The translations under genes and the position numbers were made by a program. Shown one piece after another: positions 1 to 7,614 of a DNA stretch of 42,403 nt. Source of the stretch: CAZYPH01 sp964649095. GTDB taxonomy: Bacteria; Bdellovibrionota; UBA1018; UBA923. The notes under the pieces are model-generated. The model was not told the origin of the DNA and did not search any database. It was given only the letters and a program-made list of their open reading frames with translations. The stretch spans positions 1 through 42,403 of the forward strand of contig CAZYPH010000008.1 in the NCBI GenBank assembly GCA_964649095.1. Direction: 5' to 3'. The number at the start of each line of letters is the position of its first letter. The stretch's first letter is position 1.

Positions 1-49
1 GGAAACTGTGGATAACTGAATTAAATAGCTAATATTATTATAGAAAACC

Positions 50-150
50 TGTGGATAAGTCTGTGGATAAGTCTGTGGATAACTTTCGAGGTCTGTGGAT
101 AAAAAAAGTTATCCACAAGTTATCCACAAGTTATCCACAAGTTATCCACA
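50..150. repeat. Head-to-head DnaA-box array (4 + 4)
   Basis: Four TGTGGATAA copies (starts 50, 62, 74, 94) are followed by four TTATCCACA copies (starts 109, 120, 131, 142). The second set is spaced exactly 11 bp start to start, about one helical turn; the first set has steps of 12, 12 and 20. The innermost pair (94-102 and 109-117) forms an inverted repeat with a six-base A-rich centre. DnaA bound to each arm would face the other arm, so this is the likely core of the initiation complex. The positions are read directly; the functional role is inferred. Confidence 0.9.
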
Positions 151-161
151 GGTAAAATGTT

Positions 162-192
162 AAAATAGATATGCAGTGCAACATATCCACAG
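162..192 (+). repeat. oriC direct repeat, copy 1
   Basis: The segment beginning AAAATAGATATGCAGTGCAA and ending in ATATCCACAG recurs at 401-430. Over the last 21 bases (172-192 against 410-430) the copies differ at two positions only, both A to G. Each copy ends in a near-consensus DnaA box and is followed a few bases later by an oppositely oriented box (198 here, 434 in the other copy). It is longer than a DnaA box, so it may hold a site for a second origin-binding protein. Confidence 0.75.
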
Positions 193-400
193 TTTTCTGT
201 GGATAACTTTTATTTTCCCCTCAAAAAGGACCCATTTTTCAGACAATAGAAAGAGTTATCCACAGGCTGTGGATAACTTATGGGTTATAGTAAATTCAAA
301 AAGTGAATAACTCAACTATTGGCAGTTTTTCCGGAAGATACCAATAACATATTGAATTCTTTAAATTATTTAACCCATAATCAGGTATCTACAAATAAAG

Positions 401-430
401 AAAATACTTTGCGGTGCGACATATCCACAG
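401..430 (+). repeat. oriC direct repeat, copy 2
   Basis: Second copy of the element at 162-192. The shared core reads TGC, then GGTGCGACATATCCACAG here, with A in place of G at two positions in the first copy. The inverted DnaA-box variant TGTGGACAA follows at 434, and exact boxes follow at 445 and 456. Confidence 0.75.
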
Positions 431-531
431 GGCTGTGGACAAATTGTGGATAACTTGTGGATAACTTTATTTTCAGAAATCCACCTGTGGATAACCTTAG
501 CAAATGGTACGTATCGATCTGTTGCTGCTTG

Positions 532-2508
532 TTATTGCAGGATGCTTGATTGAATCTGTTCTAGATGTCTCTGTAGACTAAGATCTGAGGCTCGGGAGTC
601 TGCAATAGCCTTAACGCCATGCAGGACAGTTGAATGGTCTTTACCTCCAAAAAGAAGGCCGATTTCAGGGTACGACAATTCGCAAAGTTTACGGACCAAA
701 AACATAGCAATTTGTCGTGGTTGACTCACTTTTCGTGAACGCTCTCGACCCTTTAGATCATGACTAGATAATTGAAAATAAGCCGCAACAGCTTCAATAA
801 CCGTGTCGGGCCTTATCGCGGCTGTATTAAAGTCTAGGGGCACACCCTTTAATAACTGCTTAGCCAGTTCAATCGTAATTTCGGATCCAGTCAGTGATGC
901 CTGAGCACCCAATCGAATGAGGGCGCCCTCTAGTTCTCTAATATTCGATTTTATGTTTGTTGCTAAAAAAAGAGCTACGTCGTTAGGAAGAAAAATATCG
1001 TCAATTTCAGCCTTGGTACGAAGAATGGCAATTCTTGTTTCAATTTCTGGGGCATGAATATCTGCTATCAAACCCCATTCAAACCGCGTTCTTAATCGAC
1101 CCTCTAAGCCTTTAATATCTTTAGGAAACTTGTCACTAGTAACAACAATTTGTCTACGCGATGAATGAAGAGCATTAAAGGTGTGAAAAAATTCTTCCTG
1201 CGTTCGATCTTTACCAGCAATAAACTGAATATCGTCCATGAGAAGCATATCGTAGCTTTCTCTATATCGTTCTCGAAATTGAACCATCTTTCCGTGATGG
1301 ATGGCCTCAATGAGATCGTTCACAAATTTCTCTGCTGAAATATAACAAATTCTAGATTTCGGATGTTTTTTCAGCGTTTCAATACCAATGGCATGGAGTA
1401 GGTGAGTTTTTCCAAGCCCAGCATCACTATATAAAAATAGCGGGTTATACTGATTTCCTGGTTGATCAGCTACGGCCCGGGCAGCTGCATGGGCAAACTG
1501 ATTACTAGGGCCTACTACGAACGTGTCAAAGTTGTGTCGAGGATCTAAAGGCTGCCCAAGCGTTCGAAACATCGAGGCTGCAAGTTGCCTGACTGAAATA
1601 GCCGCTACTATGGGCTCCGACTTCCCTGAGGGTTCTGATTCGCTGATTGGGTTTTCTAAAAACTTATTTTGTTCTGTGCCTAAATCGGACGAGACAGGAG
1701 ATGGTATCAAGCTCGTTCCATCAGAGCGTTCAGGTAAAGTCTTATGAGTGGTTTTATCCGGATCCGACGATATCTTTAGTGCGTCGTTAGGGATTTTGTT
1801 CGATGTTTCAATAGGTTGCTCTAGTCCAACCGGTGATTTTCTTTCCGAGCGTGTTCTTTCAACGAAATTCTCTCCAAAATACGGTACTTCTAGTTTGGCC
1901 TGAGCGCCCCTTTTTAACTGTGTTTCGAAAAGGTTCAGTGTTTCATTTTGCTTTCTTTTCGAACCCCTAGATGAAACTGGTTTTTCACGCCTTTGGTACA
2001 AATCAAAGATACTAATTTCTTTGTTTTGTTCGAGGGCCCGCGACTCGACCAACTTCAGGTCAATATCATTTGGCGTGCTTTCGCCGTGGTTAGTTTGGAT
2101 AGCAGAATTAACGATCACAGAGATGCGTGTTGGTTTATGTAAAATCGCTTCAAATGTTGATTGAAAGAGGGCGATATAATTATCTAAAATCCAATCCCTA
2201 GCGAACAACGTTGGAGCTCCGAGTTCGATATCTGTAGCGTCAGCGGTTTCTTGACAGGAGAGTAGTTTAAGTGGAGCAATCCAAACCGAAAAGGGCATCT
2301 GCCCGACAGACTCTCTAATTGTTACAATAGCTTGTGACCACAAATGCTCTAAATGGTTGTGCTCATCAACAGAGTCGCTATGGGGTTGAGACGCTGAGAG
2401 AGGGGGCGGATTCCGCGGATTATTATGACCAGTATTGAGCTCGCCATTATTATTGCTGCTACTAGTTGAAACACTAAGTTGAGAGTTGAGAGAGCCCGGT
2501 TTAGCCAT
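532..2508 (-). CDS. dnaA: Chromosomal replication initiator protein DnaA
   Basis: DnaA binds DnaA boxes at oriC and opens the duplex. Domain I (roughly residues 50-125, with MPFSVWIAPLK) is followed by an unusually long, polar linker (about 130-318). The AAA+ core starts at FDTFVVGPSNQFAH. Walker A (SDAGLGKTHLL, about 361-371) has Ser where most DnaA proteins have the first Gly. Walker B is LLMDDIQF, the arginine finger lies in RLRTRFEWGL, and the C-terminal box-binding signature is GKDHSTVLHG. The ATG at 2508 gives 658 residues, well above the usual 450-470; an in-frame TTG at 2550 would add 14. I chose the ATG, although no clear ribosome binding site precedes it. The roughly 50-residue Ser/Asn/Pro-rich tail before domain I is unusual. 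The gene is transcribed toward the origin and diverges from rpmH. Confidence 0.97.
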   Translation of the reverse strand: MAKPGSLNSQLSVSTSSSNNNGELNTGHNNPRNPPPLSASQPHSDSVDEHNHLEHLWSQAIVTIRESVGQMPFSVWIAPLKLLSCQETADATDIELGAPTLFARDWILDNYIALFQSTFEAILHKPTRISVIVNSAIQTNHGESTPNDIDLKLVESRALEQNKEISIFDLYQRREKPVSSRGSKRKQNETLNLFETQLKRGAQAKLEVPYFGENFVERTRSERKSPVGLEQPIETSNKIPNDALKISSDPDKTTHKTLPERSDGTSLIPSPVSSDLGTEQNKFLENPISESEPSGKSEPIVAAISVRQLAASMFRTLGQPLDPRHNFDTFVVGPSNQFAHAAARAVADQPGNQYNPLFLYSDAGLGKTHLLHAIGIETLKKHPKSRICYISAEKFVNDLIEAIHHGKMVQFRERYRESYDMLLMDDIQFIAGKDRTQEEFFHTFNALHSSRRQIVVTSDKFPKDIKGLEGRLRTRFEWGLIADIHAPEIETRIAILRTKAEIDDIFLPNDVALFLATNIKSNIRELEGALIRLGAQASLTGSEITIELAKQLLKGVPLDFNTAAIRPDTVIEAVAAYFQLSSHDLKGRERSRKVSQPRQIAMFLVRKLCELSYPEIGLLFGGKDHSTVLHGVKAIADSRASDLSLQRHLEQIQSSILQ

Positions 2509-2686
2509 TTTTAATAAATAATAGAAAGCACCGTAAACAAGCAAGAACAACGCTATTTGTACTGTGGTTTTAAAACTATGATAGTGACTTGGTAGGTCAA
2601 AGGTCTTGATTGCAGTGTTGAAGAGAGCTTGGAATCAAGTGAATCCCTCGGTGGAGGTTTACAGGGTTTACAAAGAGCACTTTTTC

Positions 2687-2716
2687 TTGACACAAACAAT
2701 GTAGTGAGACTAAATA
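2687..2716 (+). promoter_or_regulatory. Possible sigma-70 promoter of rpmH
   Basis: TTGACA (2687-2692) is a perfect -35 element. TAAATA (2711-2716), 18 bases on, is only a fair -10. A start near 2723 would fall inside the rpmH ribosome binding site (GAGG, 2721-2724), which argues against this exact -10. The dnaA-rpmH gap (2509-2731) must hold divergent promoters, but none is otherwise clear. Confidence 0.3.
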
Positions 2717-2731
2717 TCGTCGAGGATTTTT

Positions 2732-2881
2732 ATGAAAAGAACGTTTCAACCAAGTCGTATTAAGCGTCGTAGAACGCATGGATTTTTAGCAAGAATGGCC
2801 ACAAGCTCTGGTCAAGATGTCATTCGTCGTCGTCGTCGCAGAGGACGAAAAAGGCTGGCTCCAACTTGTTCTGGTAAATAG
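2732..2881 (+). CDS. rpmH: 50S ribosomal protein bL34
   Basis: This 49-residue, very basic protein starts with MKRTFQPS, the hallmark of bL34. It continues with RRRTHGFLARMAT and an Arg-rich stretch ending GRKRL, all typical of the family (usually 44-50 residues). The C-terminal tail APTCSGK is a few residues longer than usual. GAGG at 2721-2724 is a suitably spaced ribosome binding site. It is a structural protein of the large ribosomal subunit and opens the classic rpmH-rnpA-yidD-yidC-mnmE set leading away from dnaA. Confidence 0.97.
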   Translation: MKRTFQPSRIKRRRTHGFLARMATSSGQDVIRRRRRRGRKRLAPTCSGK

Positions 2882-2910
2882 AAGTATTTTTTAAATTTTT
2901 TCTTTTTAAA

Positions 2911-2942
2911 AGAGCCCTCTCTAAGTAGGGGGCTCTTTTTTT
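2911..2942 (+). terminator. Rho-independent terminator after rpmH
   Basis: AGAGCCC (2911-2917) pairs with GGGCTCT (2930-2936), and a run of T follows. It lies between rpmH and rnpA, so it would end or attenuate transcription and let bL34 be made in excess of the RNase P protein. Confidence 0.85.
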
Positions 2943-2973
2943 TGTCTGATTTTTTAGACCACTCCAATCAAAG

Positions 2974-3327
2974 ATGAGTACTTTATCAAACCACTCCCTG
3001 AGCCGCGAAGCGGTACTTAGAAAAAAACATGATTTTAGGAAGTTTTTTAATAACGCACGAGTGGTGCGCATGGGTACTTTTTTAGTTTTTGTTTTAGATA
3101 ACAAGAAAGACACTGCTCGTTTTGGTGTGACGGTAAAAGGGCGGCCTAATTCTGTTCATAGAAATGCATGCAAGAGGGCAGTTAGAGAATGGTTCCGCAC
3201 CAAGCAGCACCTCTTGCCTCATATCGATCTTAATTTTGTCGTCAAATTTCACGCCGGACAATTACCATATGAGACGGTAAACAAGTTAAAACATCAACTG
3301 AATGTTATTTCAGAACAGGTGTTTTAA
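2974..3327 (+). CDS. rnpA: Ribonuclease P protein component
   Basis: RnpA is the protein subunit of RNase P, which trims the 5' leader of tRNA precursors together with the RNA subunit. The signature RNACKRAVREWFR (normally RNxxKRxxRE) is clear, and 117 residues is the usual length. The N-terminal part LRKKHDFRKFF matches the family start. No strong ribosome binding site precedes the ATG, and a terminator separates it from rpmH, so its expression is probably low compared with bL34. The next gene, yidD, begins 15 bases downstream. Confidence 0.93.
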   Translation: MSTLSNHSLSREAVLRKKHDFRKFFNNARVVRMGTFLVFVLDNKKDTARFGVTVKGRPNSVHRNACKRAVREWFRTKQHLLPHIDLNFVVKFHAGQLPYETVNKLKHQLNVISEQVF

Positions 3328-3342
3328 AATCGAGATCTCATT

Positions 3343-3582
3343 ATGCGTTTGATGGCTGCTAGTGTGCTCTTTGTTCGCGGTGTTTTACTGATGATTATCA
3401 GGAGTTATCAGTTGTTTCTGAGTCCTGTATTTACCTATGTTTTTGGGGTTGAATGCAGTTTTAAGCAAGAATCATGTAGTCGGTATGCCGAGAGAGTTAT
3501 TCGATCGGATGGTATTGTGGTCGGCATTTGTAAAATCGGAAAAAGAATTCTACGCTGCTCGGTCTTAGGCGCTAGCGAATAA
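3343..3582 (+). CDS. yidD: Membrane protein insertion efficiency factor YidD (divergent)
   Basis: YidD is a small membrane-associated protein that helps YidC insert inner-membrane proteins. Position between rnpA and yidC and the stretch IIRSYQLFLSP (family LIRxYQxxISP) support the call. ESCSRYAERVI corresponds to the PTCSxYAxxAI motif, with Glu in place of Pro. The usual ending RCHPxxxGGxDPVP is reduced to RCSVLGASE, so the protein is divergent and stops early. At 79 residues the length is near normal. Function may be kept or weakened. Confidence 0.8.
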   Translation: MRLMAASVLFVRGVLLMIIRSYQLFLSPVFTYVFGVECSFKQESCSRYAERVIRSDGIVVGICKIGKRILRCSVLGASE

Positions 3583-3648
3583 ATACAAATCTTAAATAAG
3601 TGTCTAAAATATTCGGTACGCATTTTTGTCTTTAGATAGGTGTAATTT

Positions 3649-5241
3649 ATGGGAAACAACTCAGATCGAAATACTTTGTTAGCAATTGTGTTGTCTGTTG
3701 CAATATTCGCGGCTTGGCAGATGTTTTATGTGAATCCGATACAGAAGGCGCAGAATGAGGCCAACGTTCCGGTCGCGGCTCAGCAAAATACAAAAAGCAA
3801 TACCGCCTTAAGTGCGCCTATTGAAACAATGGGTTCCATCTCTGTAGACAGCAAAACCTCTGCAAAAAACACAAATCAACCAGAAGTAATTGAGATTAGT
3901 AGAAATGGGTTTGCTGCAAAAATTAACACACAAGGTGGGGTCGTAGAGTCGCTAATTGTTCCTGATTACCGCCGCAGGACCGCTAGCGAAATTTTGGAAC
4001 TAGTTGGCACAGGTAAACAGCTTGAAATTTCGACCCGAAATGAAAACCTTAAATACATTAAAGATATTGTATATACTGTTTCTAGATCAGCGTCCGACAG
4101 TGTTGTTTTGAGTTATCGAGACAATAATTTTGAGATTACGCGCTCTTATGCGATTGGATCGGAAGAGAATGCTGTAAATCATGATTTGAGCATTAATTTT
4201 AAGACTGTAAAACCAGATTATCTTTTTATCTCTAATCGCGCCAAAAGGGATGTTTCGAAGGATTTGTCAGAGAATGAGCGTCGTGAATTAATTGTAAATC
4301 GATTAAATGGAAAGCAAGAAAAGTGGACACTTAGTCGGTTTGACGAACCATTAGAAGAGTTGAGTGAGATTAATTGGATTGGGTTTTCTTCGCGATATTT
4401 TCTCAATGCGTTAGTGAATGAAGGAGCCGCCAAGTCTCAATTTTCGGCGGAATCTGCAGCTGTTGGCGAGGGCCGAGACAAATATATCGTAGCAAGTTTG
4501 GTGTACCGAATAGACTCGAATACTTTTTCTCAGTCAAATAAATGGTACTGTGGCCCGAAAGAGATTTCTCTCCTAAAGAGTATTGGAAAGAATCTTGATA
4601 TGGCTGTCGATTTTGGTTGGTTTACTATAATCGCTTACCCGATGCTCAAGGCGCTTCACCTGTTCTACAAGTTTCTGCACAATTACGGGTTAGCGATCAT
4701 TCTATTGACGGTGATAGTAAAGCTTCTTACATATCCGCTGACTTATAGTTCTATGAAGAGCATGAAGAAGATGCAGAAGGTTCAGCCGCAGCTTCAGGCC
4801 TTACGTGAAAAGTACAAAGATGATAAAGAGGCACTCAATCGGGAAACTTTATTATTTATGCGTACGCAGGGATATAATCCCGTAAGTGGTTGTTTGCCGA
4901 TGTTCGTGCAGATGCCTATTTTTGTGGCGCTTTACAATGTTCTGTTTGGTGCCATTGAATTACAAGGCATGCCGTTTTTTGGTTGGATTCAAGATCTTTC
5001 AGCTAAAGACCCATTCTACGTCACCCCGGTTGTATTAGGTTTACTTATGTTTGTTCAGCAAAAGTTGTCGCCTCAGACAGTGACAGATCCAGCACAACAA
5101 AAAATGATGACCATGATGCCTGTTATTTTTGGTGTTATGATGCTGTGGTTACCAGCGGGGCTGACGCTATATATGCTTGTGAACAGTTTGATGACGATAG
5201 CGCAAACTTTCGTGATTAACTCAAAACTAAAACACGCGTAA
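3649..5241 (+). CDS. yidC: Membrane protein insertase YidC
   Basis: YidC inserts and folds inner-membrane proteins, alone or with SecYEG. The 530-residue protein has the proteobacterial layout: an N-terminal membrane segment (residues 6-24), a large periplasmic beta domain (about 60-330) and a C-terminal five-helix Oxa1 core. The core includes the helix starting YGLAIILLTVIVKLLTYPLT, the charged cytoplasmic hairpin SMKKMQKVQPQLQALREKY, and GCLPMFVQMPIFVALY. The conserved basic residue inside the membrane groove is Lys (VKLLTYPLT), where E. coli has Arg. The gene jag (khpB), which often follows yidC, is missing; mnmE begins 14 bases downstream. Confidence 0.97.
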   Translation: MGNNSDRNTLLAIVLSVAIFAAWQMFYVNPIQKAQNEANVPVAAQQNTKSNTALSAPIETMGSISVDSKTSAKNTNQPEVIEISRNGFAAKINTQGGVVESLIVPDYRRRTASEILELVGTGKQLEISTRNENLKYIKDIVYTVSRSASDSVVLSYRDNNFEITRSYAIGSEENAVNHDLSINFKTVKPDYLFISNRAKRDVSKDLSENERRELIVNRLNGKQEKWTLSRFDEPLEELSEINWIGFSSRYFLNALVNEGAAKSQFSAESAAVGEGRDKYIVASLVYRIDSNTFSQSNKWYCGPKEISLLKSIGKNLDMAVDFGWFTIIAYPMLKALHLFYKFLHNYGLAIILLTVIVKLLTYPLTYSSMKSMKKMQKVQPQLQALREKYKDDKEALNRETLLFMRTQGYNPVSGCLPMFVQMPIFVALYNVLFGAIELQGMPFFGWIQDLSAKDPFYVTPVVLGLLMFVQQKLSPQTVTDPAQQKMMTMMPVIFGVMMLWLPAGLTLYMLVNSLMTIAQTFVINSKLKHA

Positions 5242-5255
5242 GCTTTGACAAATTC

Positions 5256-6635
5256 ATGAGTAGTACCACATCGGCCCGCGAGACGATTGCAGCAATTGCA
5301 ACCGCAACTTCAAGTGATGCGGGCGTGGGTATTATTCGTTTGTCTGGGATCAATGCAATCAATGCAGCACAACGTTTTGTTGTGGGGCTTAGGGTCGATC
5401 GGCCAAGACAGCTTAATCGGATTATCGTGTACGATGATAGTCAGCATTCGACAGTTTTAGATGATGGACTGGGCGTTGTTTTTCCTCAAGGCGAGTCTTT
5501 TACTGGTGAGCTGGTTGTTGAGCTACAGTTGCATGGTGGCAGGTTTCTGCTCCAGTATATCTTGCGCCTTCTAATTGGTTCTGGTCTGTGTCGATTAGCT
5601 CAGGCTGGGGAGTTTAGCTTACGTGCTCTGCAGAATAATAAACTTAATTTAAGGCAAGTTTCAGCGCTGGGGCAGTTGATTCATGCGCGATCAATGGCTG
5701 AGGTGGGATTAATTCGAAAGAACTTAAGCGCTGCGAGGATTAGTCTCTTTGACGGATGGGCCGAAAAGCTAAGAAAATTATTAGCTCAAATTGAACTATC
5801 AATCGATTTTATTGAAGAAGATTTGGAAATTATTTCAGCAGCCGAAGTGCGGTCTATTCTAGAGGCCGTTTTTCAGGACATGTCGTCGACTTTAAGATCG
5901 TTAAATGCTGCTTTTAAGTTAACGCGTGGACTTCAGGTGACTCTTGCTGGTCCTCCAAATGCCGGAAAATCTAGTTTATTTAATGCGATTTTAGGGTGTG
6001 ATCGCGCAATTGTTTCTCCAGAGGCAGGAACAACAAGAGATATTATAACGGAAGATATTACTCTTGGGCGGTATCCCATTCGATTGGCGGATACTGCTGG
6101 AATACGCGACACTTCTGGAGCCATTGAACTAGAAGGCATTGCTCGTGCGCGAGGCCTAATTGCAGAATCTGAATTAGTTGTTTTGGTTTTAGATGTTAAT
6201 ACCGATCTTAGTATTCAAGATAGACTGATGGCAGAGTTAAGAACGATTAATGAAAAGTTCCTAGTCTATTTTTCCAAGTGCGGTGCTTTGGGATCGTCTG
6301 AGCCTAGCAGGGCCCAATTACGCATAGATGTTAAAGAGCCCCAGTTTAGTAGTCTTTCTGAGTTAGAGGATGGTATTGTTCGGTATTTTGATTCGTCTAT
6401 AATGCTTGAGAATATTCCGTTCATGCCTAATGAATTACAGATTCAAACGCTAAATGGCGCATTGGATGCGCTGAATAATGCGATTGCTTGCGTTAAGCAA
6501 TTGCAACTTACAGCGCCCGAGCTTGTGGCGAGTGAGTTGCATCGCACTCTTGGAGCTATCTCTGATATTGTTGGAGAGACAACTCCTGATTCGGTTCTTA
6601 ATTATATATTTTCAAAATTTTGTATCGGTAAATAA
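5256..6635 (+). CDS. mnmE: tRNA modification GTPase MnmE, with altered G4 motif
   Basis: With MnmG, MnmE installs the carboxymethylaminomethyl group on uridine 34 of several tRNAs. The N-terminal tetrahydrofolate-binding domain, a helical domain, an inserted G domain and the terminal motif CIGK are all present, in 459 residues (E. coli 454). G1 is GPPNAGKSS (about 232-240), G2 has GTTRD, and G3 is DTAGIRD (about 279-285). The guanine-recognition motif G4, normally NKxD, reads SKCG in FLVYFSKCGALG, and the G5 region is also poorly conserved. Nucleotide specificity could therefore be altered. The catalytic Cys of CIGK is intact. Its partner gene mnmG, 4.5 kb away, carries an in-frame stop. Confidence 0.95.
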   Translation: MSSTTSARETIAAIATATSSDAGVGIIRLSGINAINAAQRFVVGLRVDRPRQLNRIIVYDDSQHSTVLDDGLGVVFPQGESFTGELVVELQLHGGRFLLQYILRLLIGSGLCRLAQAGEFSLRALQNNKLNLRQVSALGQLIHARSMAEVGLIRKNLSAARISLFDGWAEKLRKLLAQIELSIDFIEEDLEIISAAEVRSILEAVFQDMSSTLRSLNAAFKLTRGLQVTLAGPPNAGKSSLFNAILGCDRAIVSPEAGTTRDIITEDITLGRYPIRLADTAGIRDTSGAIELEGIARARGLIAESELVVLVLDVNTDLSIQDRLMAELRTINEKFLVYFSKCGALGSSEPSRAQLRIDVKEPQFSSLSELEDGIVRYFDSSIMLENIPFMPNELQIQTLNGALDALNNAIACVKQLQLTAPELVASELHRTLGAISDIVGETTPDSVLNYIFSKFCIGK

Positions 6636-6712
6636 GCGGCTATTAGTCGCAATTTCTTGAAAACCATACCTTCGAACGATAACGTTTTGCTCAAATAGAC
6701 GGAGGCGAATGT

Positions 6713-7579
6713 ATGTCGGATTCAAAAAGTATTTCAATTTCAACCATTGCCGTAGTGGGCGCTGGCCAAATGGGATCAGGTATTGCGCAGGTATCTGCTG
6801 CCACTGGTCTATCGGTGGTTTTGTGCGATTTGTTTTCGGACACACTTTCGCGCGCTAAGATTAATATAGAGAAAAACATATATAAACAAGTTGAAAAAGG
6901 TAGAATCGACGACGCGGCCGCTAAGAGTCAACTTTCTCGTATACACTTTACACACCATATCGAAGAGGTTTCGCGCGCAGATTTGGTGGTTGAGGCGATT
7001 GTCGAAAATCCCTCTAGTAAATTTGAGCTGTTTGTTAGCCTAGATAAAATTTGTAATGAAAATACAATACTAGCTAGCAATACATCATCTATTTCTATTA
7101 CTGATTTAGCCGCTAGATCGAAACGACCTGACAGGGTTGTTGGAATGCATTTTATGAATCCAGTTCCAGTTATGAAGCTTGTAGAGGTTATTCGTGGGCT
7201 GCGCACCTCTCAAGAGACCTTCGAGTCCGTGCGTTCGTTGTGTATTCGTATGGGCAAACAGCCAGTTGAGTCGAAGGATTATCCTGGTTTTGTTGTTAAC
7301 CGCATTTTAATGCCAATGATCAACGAAGCTTGTTTTGCTTTATTCGAAGGCTTGGCAAGCAAAGAGGATATTGATGCTGCGATGAAGCTTGGAACCAATC
7401 AGCCAATGGGGCCCTTAGAGTTAGCTGATTTTATCGGGTTAGACACCTGCTTAGCCATTATGGAAGTATTATATGATGGTTTCGGAGATTCTAAATATCG
7501 ACCATGTCCTATTCTAAAGCAATATGTGGCCGCGGGCATGTTGGGCAGAAAAACAAAACAGGGTTTTTACGCATATTAA
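6713..7579 (+). CDS. hbd: 3-hydroxybutyryl-CoA dehydrogenase
   Basis: The enzyme oxidises (S)-3-hydroxybutyryl-CoA to acetoacetyl-CoA with NAD(P), or runs the reverse. The N-terminal Rossmann motif is GAGQMG (residues 16-21). The family active-site pieces NTSSISIT (about 123-130) and GMHFMNPVPVMKLVEV (His146, Asn149) are present, followed by the helical C-terminal domain with PGFVVNRILMP and GPLELADFIGLD. Its 288 residues match the short single-domain enzyme and not a fused enoyl-CoA hydratase. GGAGG ahead of the ATG is a strong ribosome binding site. It heads a cluster with an acyl-CoA dehydrogenase and an acyl-CoA mutase, which suggests short-chain acyl-CoA breakdown. Confidence 0.95.
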   Translation: MSDSKSISISTIAVVGAGQMGSGIAQVSAATGLSVVLCDLFSDTLSRAKINIEKNIYKQVEKGRIDDAAAKSQLSRIHFTHHIEEVSRADLVVEAIVENPSSKFELFVSLDKICNENTILASNTSSISITDLAARSKRPDRVVGMHFMNPVPVMKLVEVIRGLRTSQETFESVRSLCIRMGKQPVESKDYPGFVVNRILMPMINEACFALFEGLASKEDIDAAMKLGTNQPMGPLELADFIGLDTCLAIMEVLYDGFGDSKYRPCPILKQYVAAGMLGRKTKQGFYAY

Positions 7580-7614
7580 TATATTAATATATACATAATA
7601 AGAAGGTAGTTTAA

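Larger units (their letters stand above)
1..531. other. oriC: Chromosomal replication origin (oriC)
   Basis: This gene-free stretch lies downstream of the dnaA stop codon and is packed with the DnaA box TTATCCACA or its complement TGTGGATAA. Exact copies start at 7, 50, 62, 74, 94, 109, 120, 131, 142, 198, 256, 268, 445, 456 and 486. One-mismatch copies lie at 183 and 421 (ATATCCACA) and at 434 (TGTGGACAA). The copies at 50-102 all point one way and those at 109-150 the other. The AT-rich stretch at about 277-410 between two box clusters is a candidate unwinding element, and so is 20-48. Origins of Bdellovibrio relatives lie next to dnaA, usually between dnaA and dnaN; the gene beyond position 1 cannot be seen. 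The origin call is very safe; the unwinding site is a guess. Confidence 0.95.

Noticed and set aside
2820..3113. Minus-strand frame opposite rpmH end and rnpA start
   Set aside because: It is antisense to two clearly identified genes and its composition is the mirror of a Lys/Arg-rich coding region.
6670..6690. Inverted repeat AACG-ATAA-CGTT upstream of hbd as a fatty-acid repressor site
   Set aside because: The arms are only four bases and do not fit PsrA or FadR consensus well.
7575..7605. ATTAATAT tandem run between hbd and the acyl-CoA dehydrogenase gene
   Set aside because: Low-complexity AT sequence in a 35-base gap; no known element.
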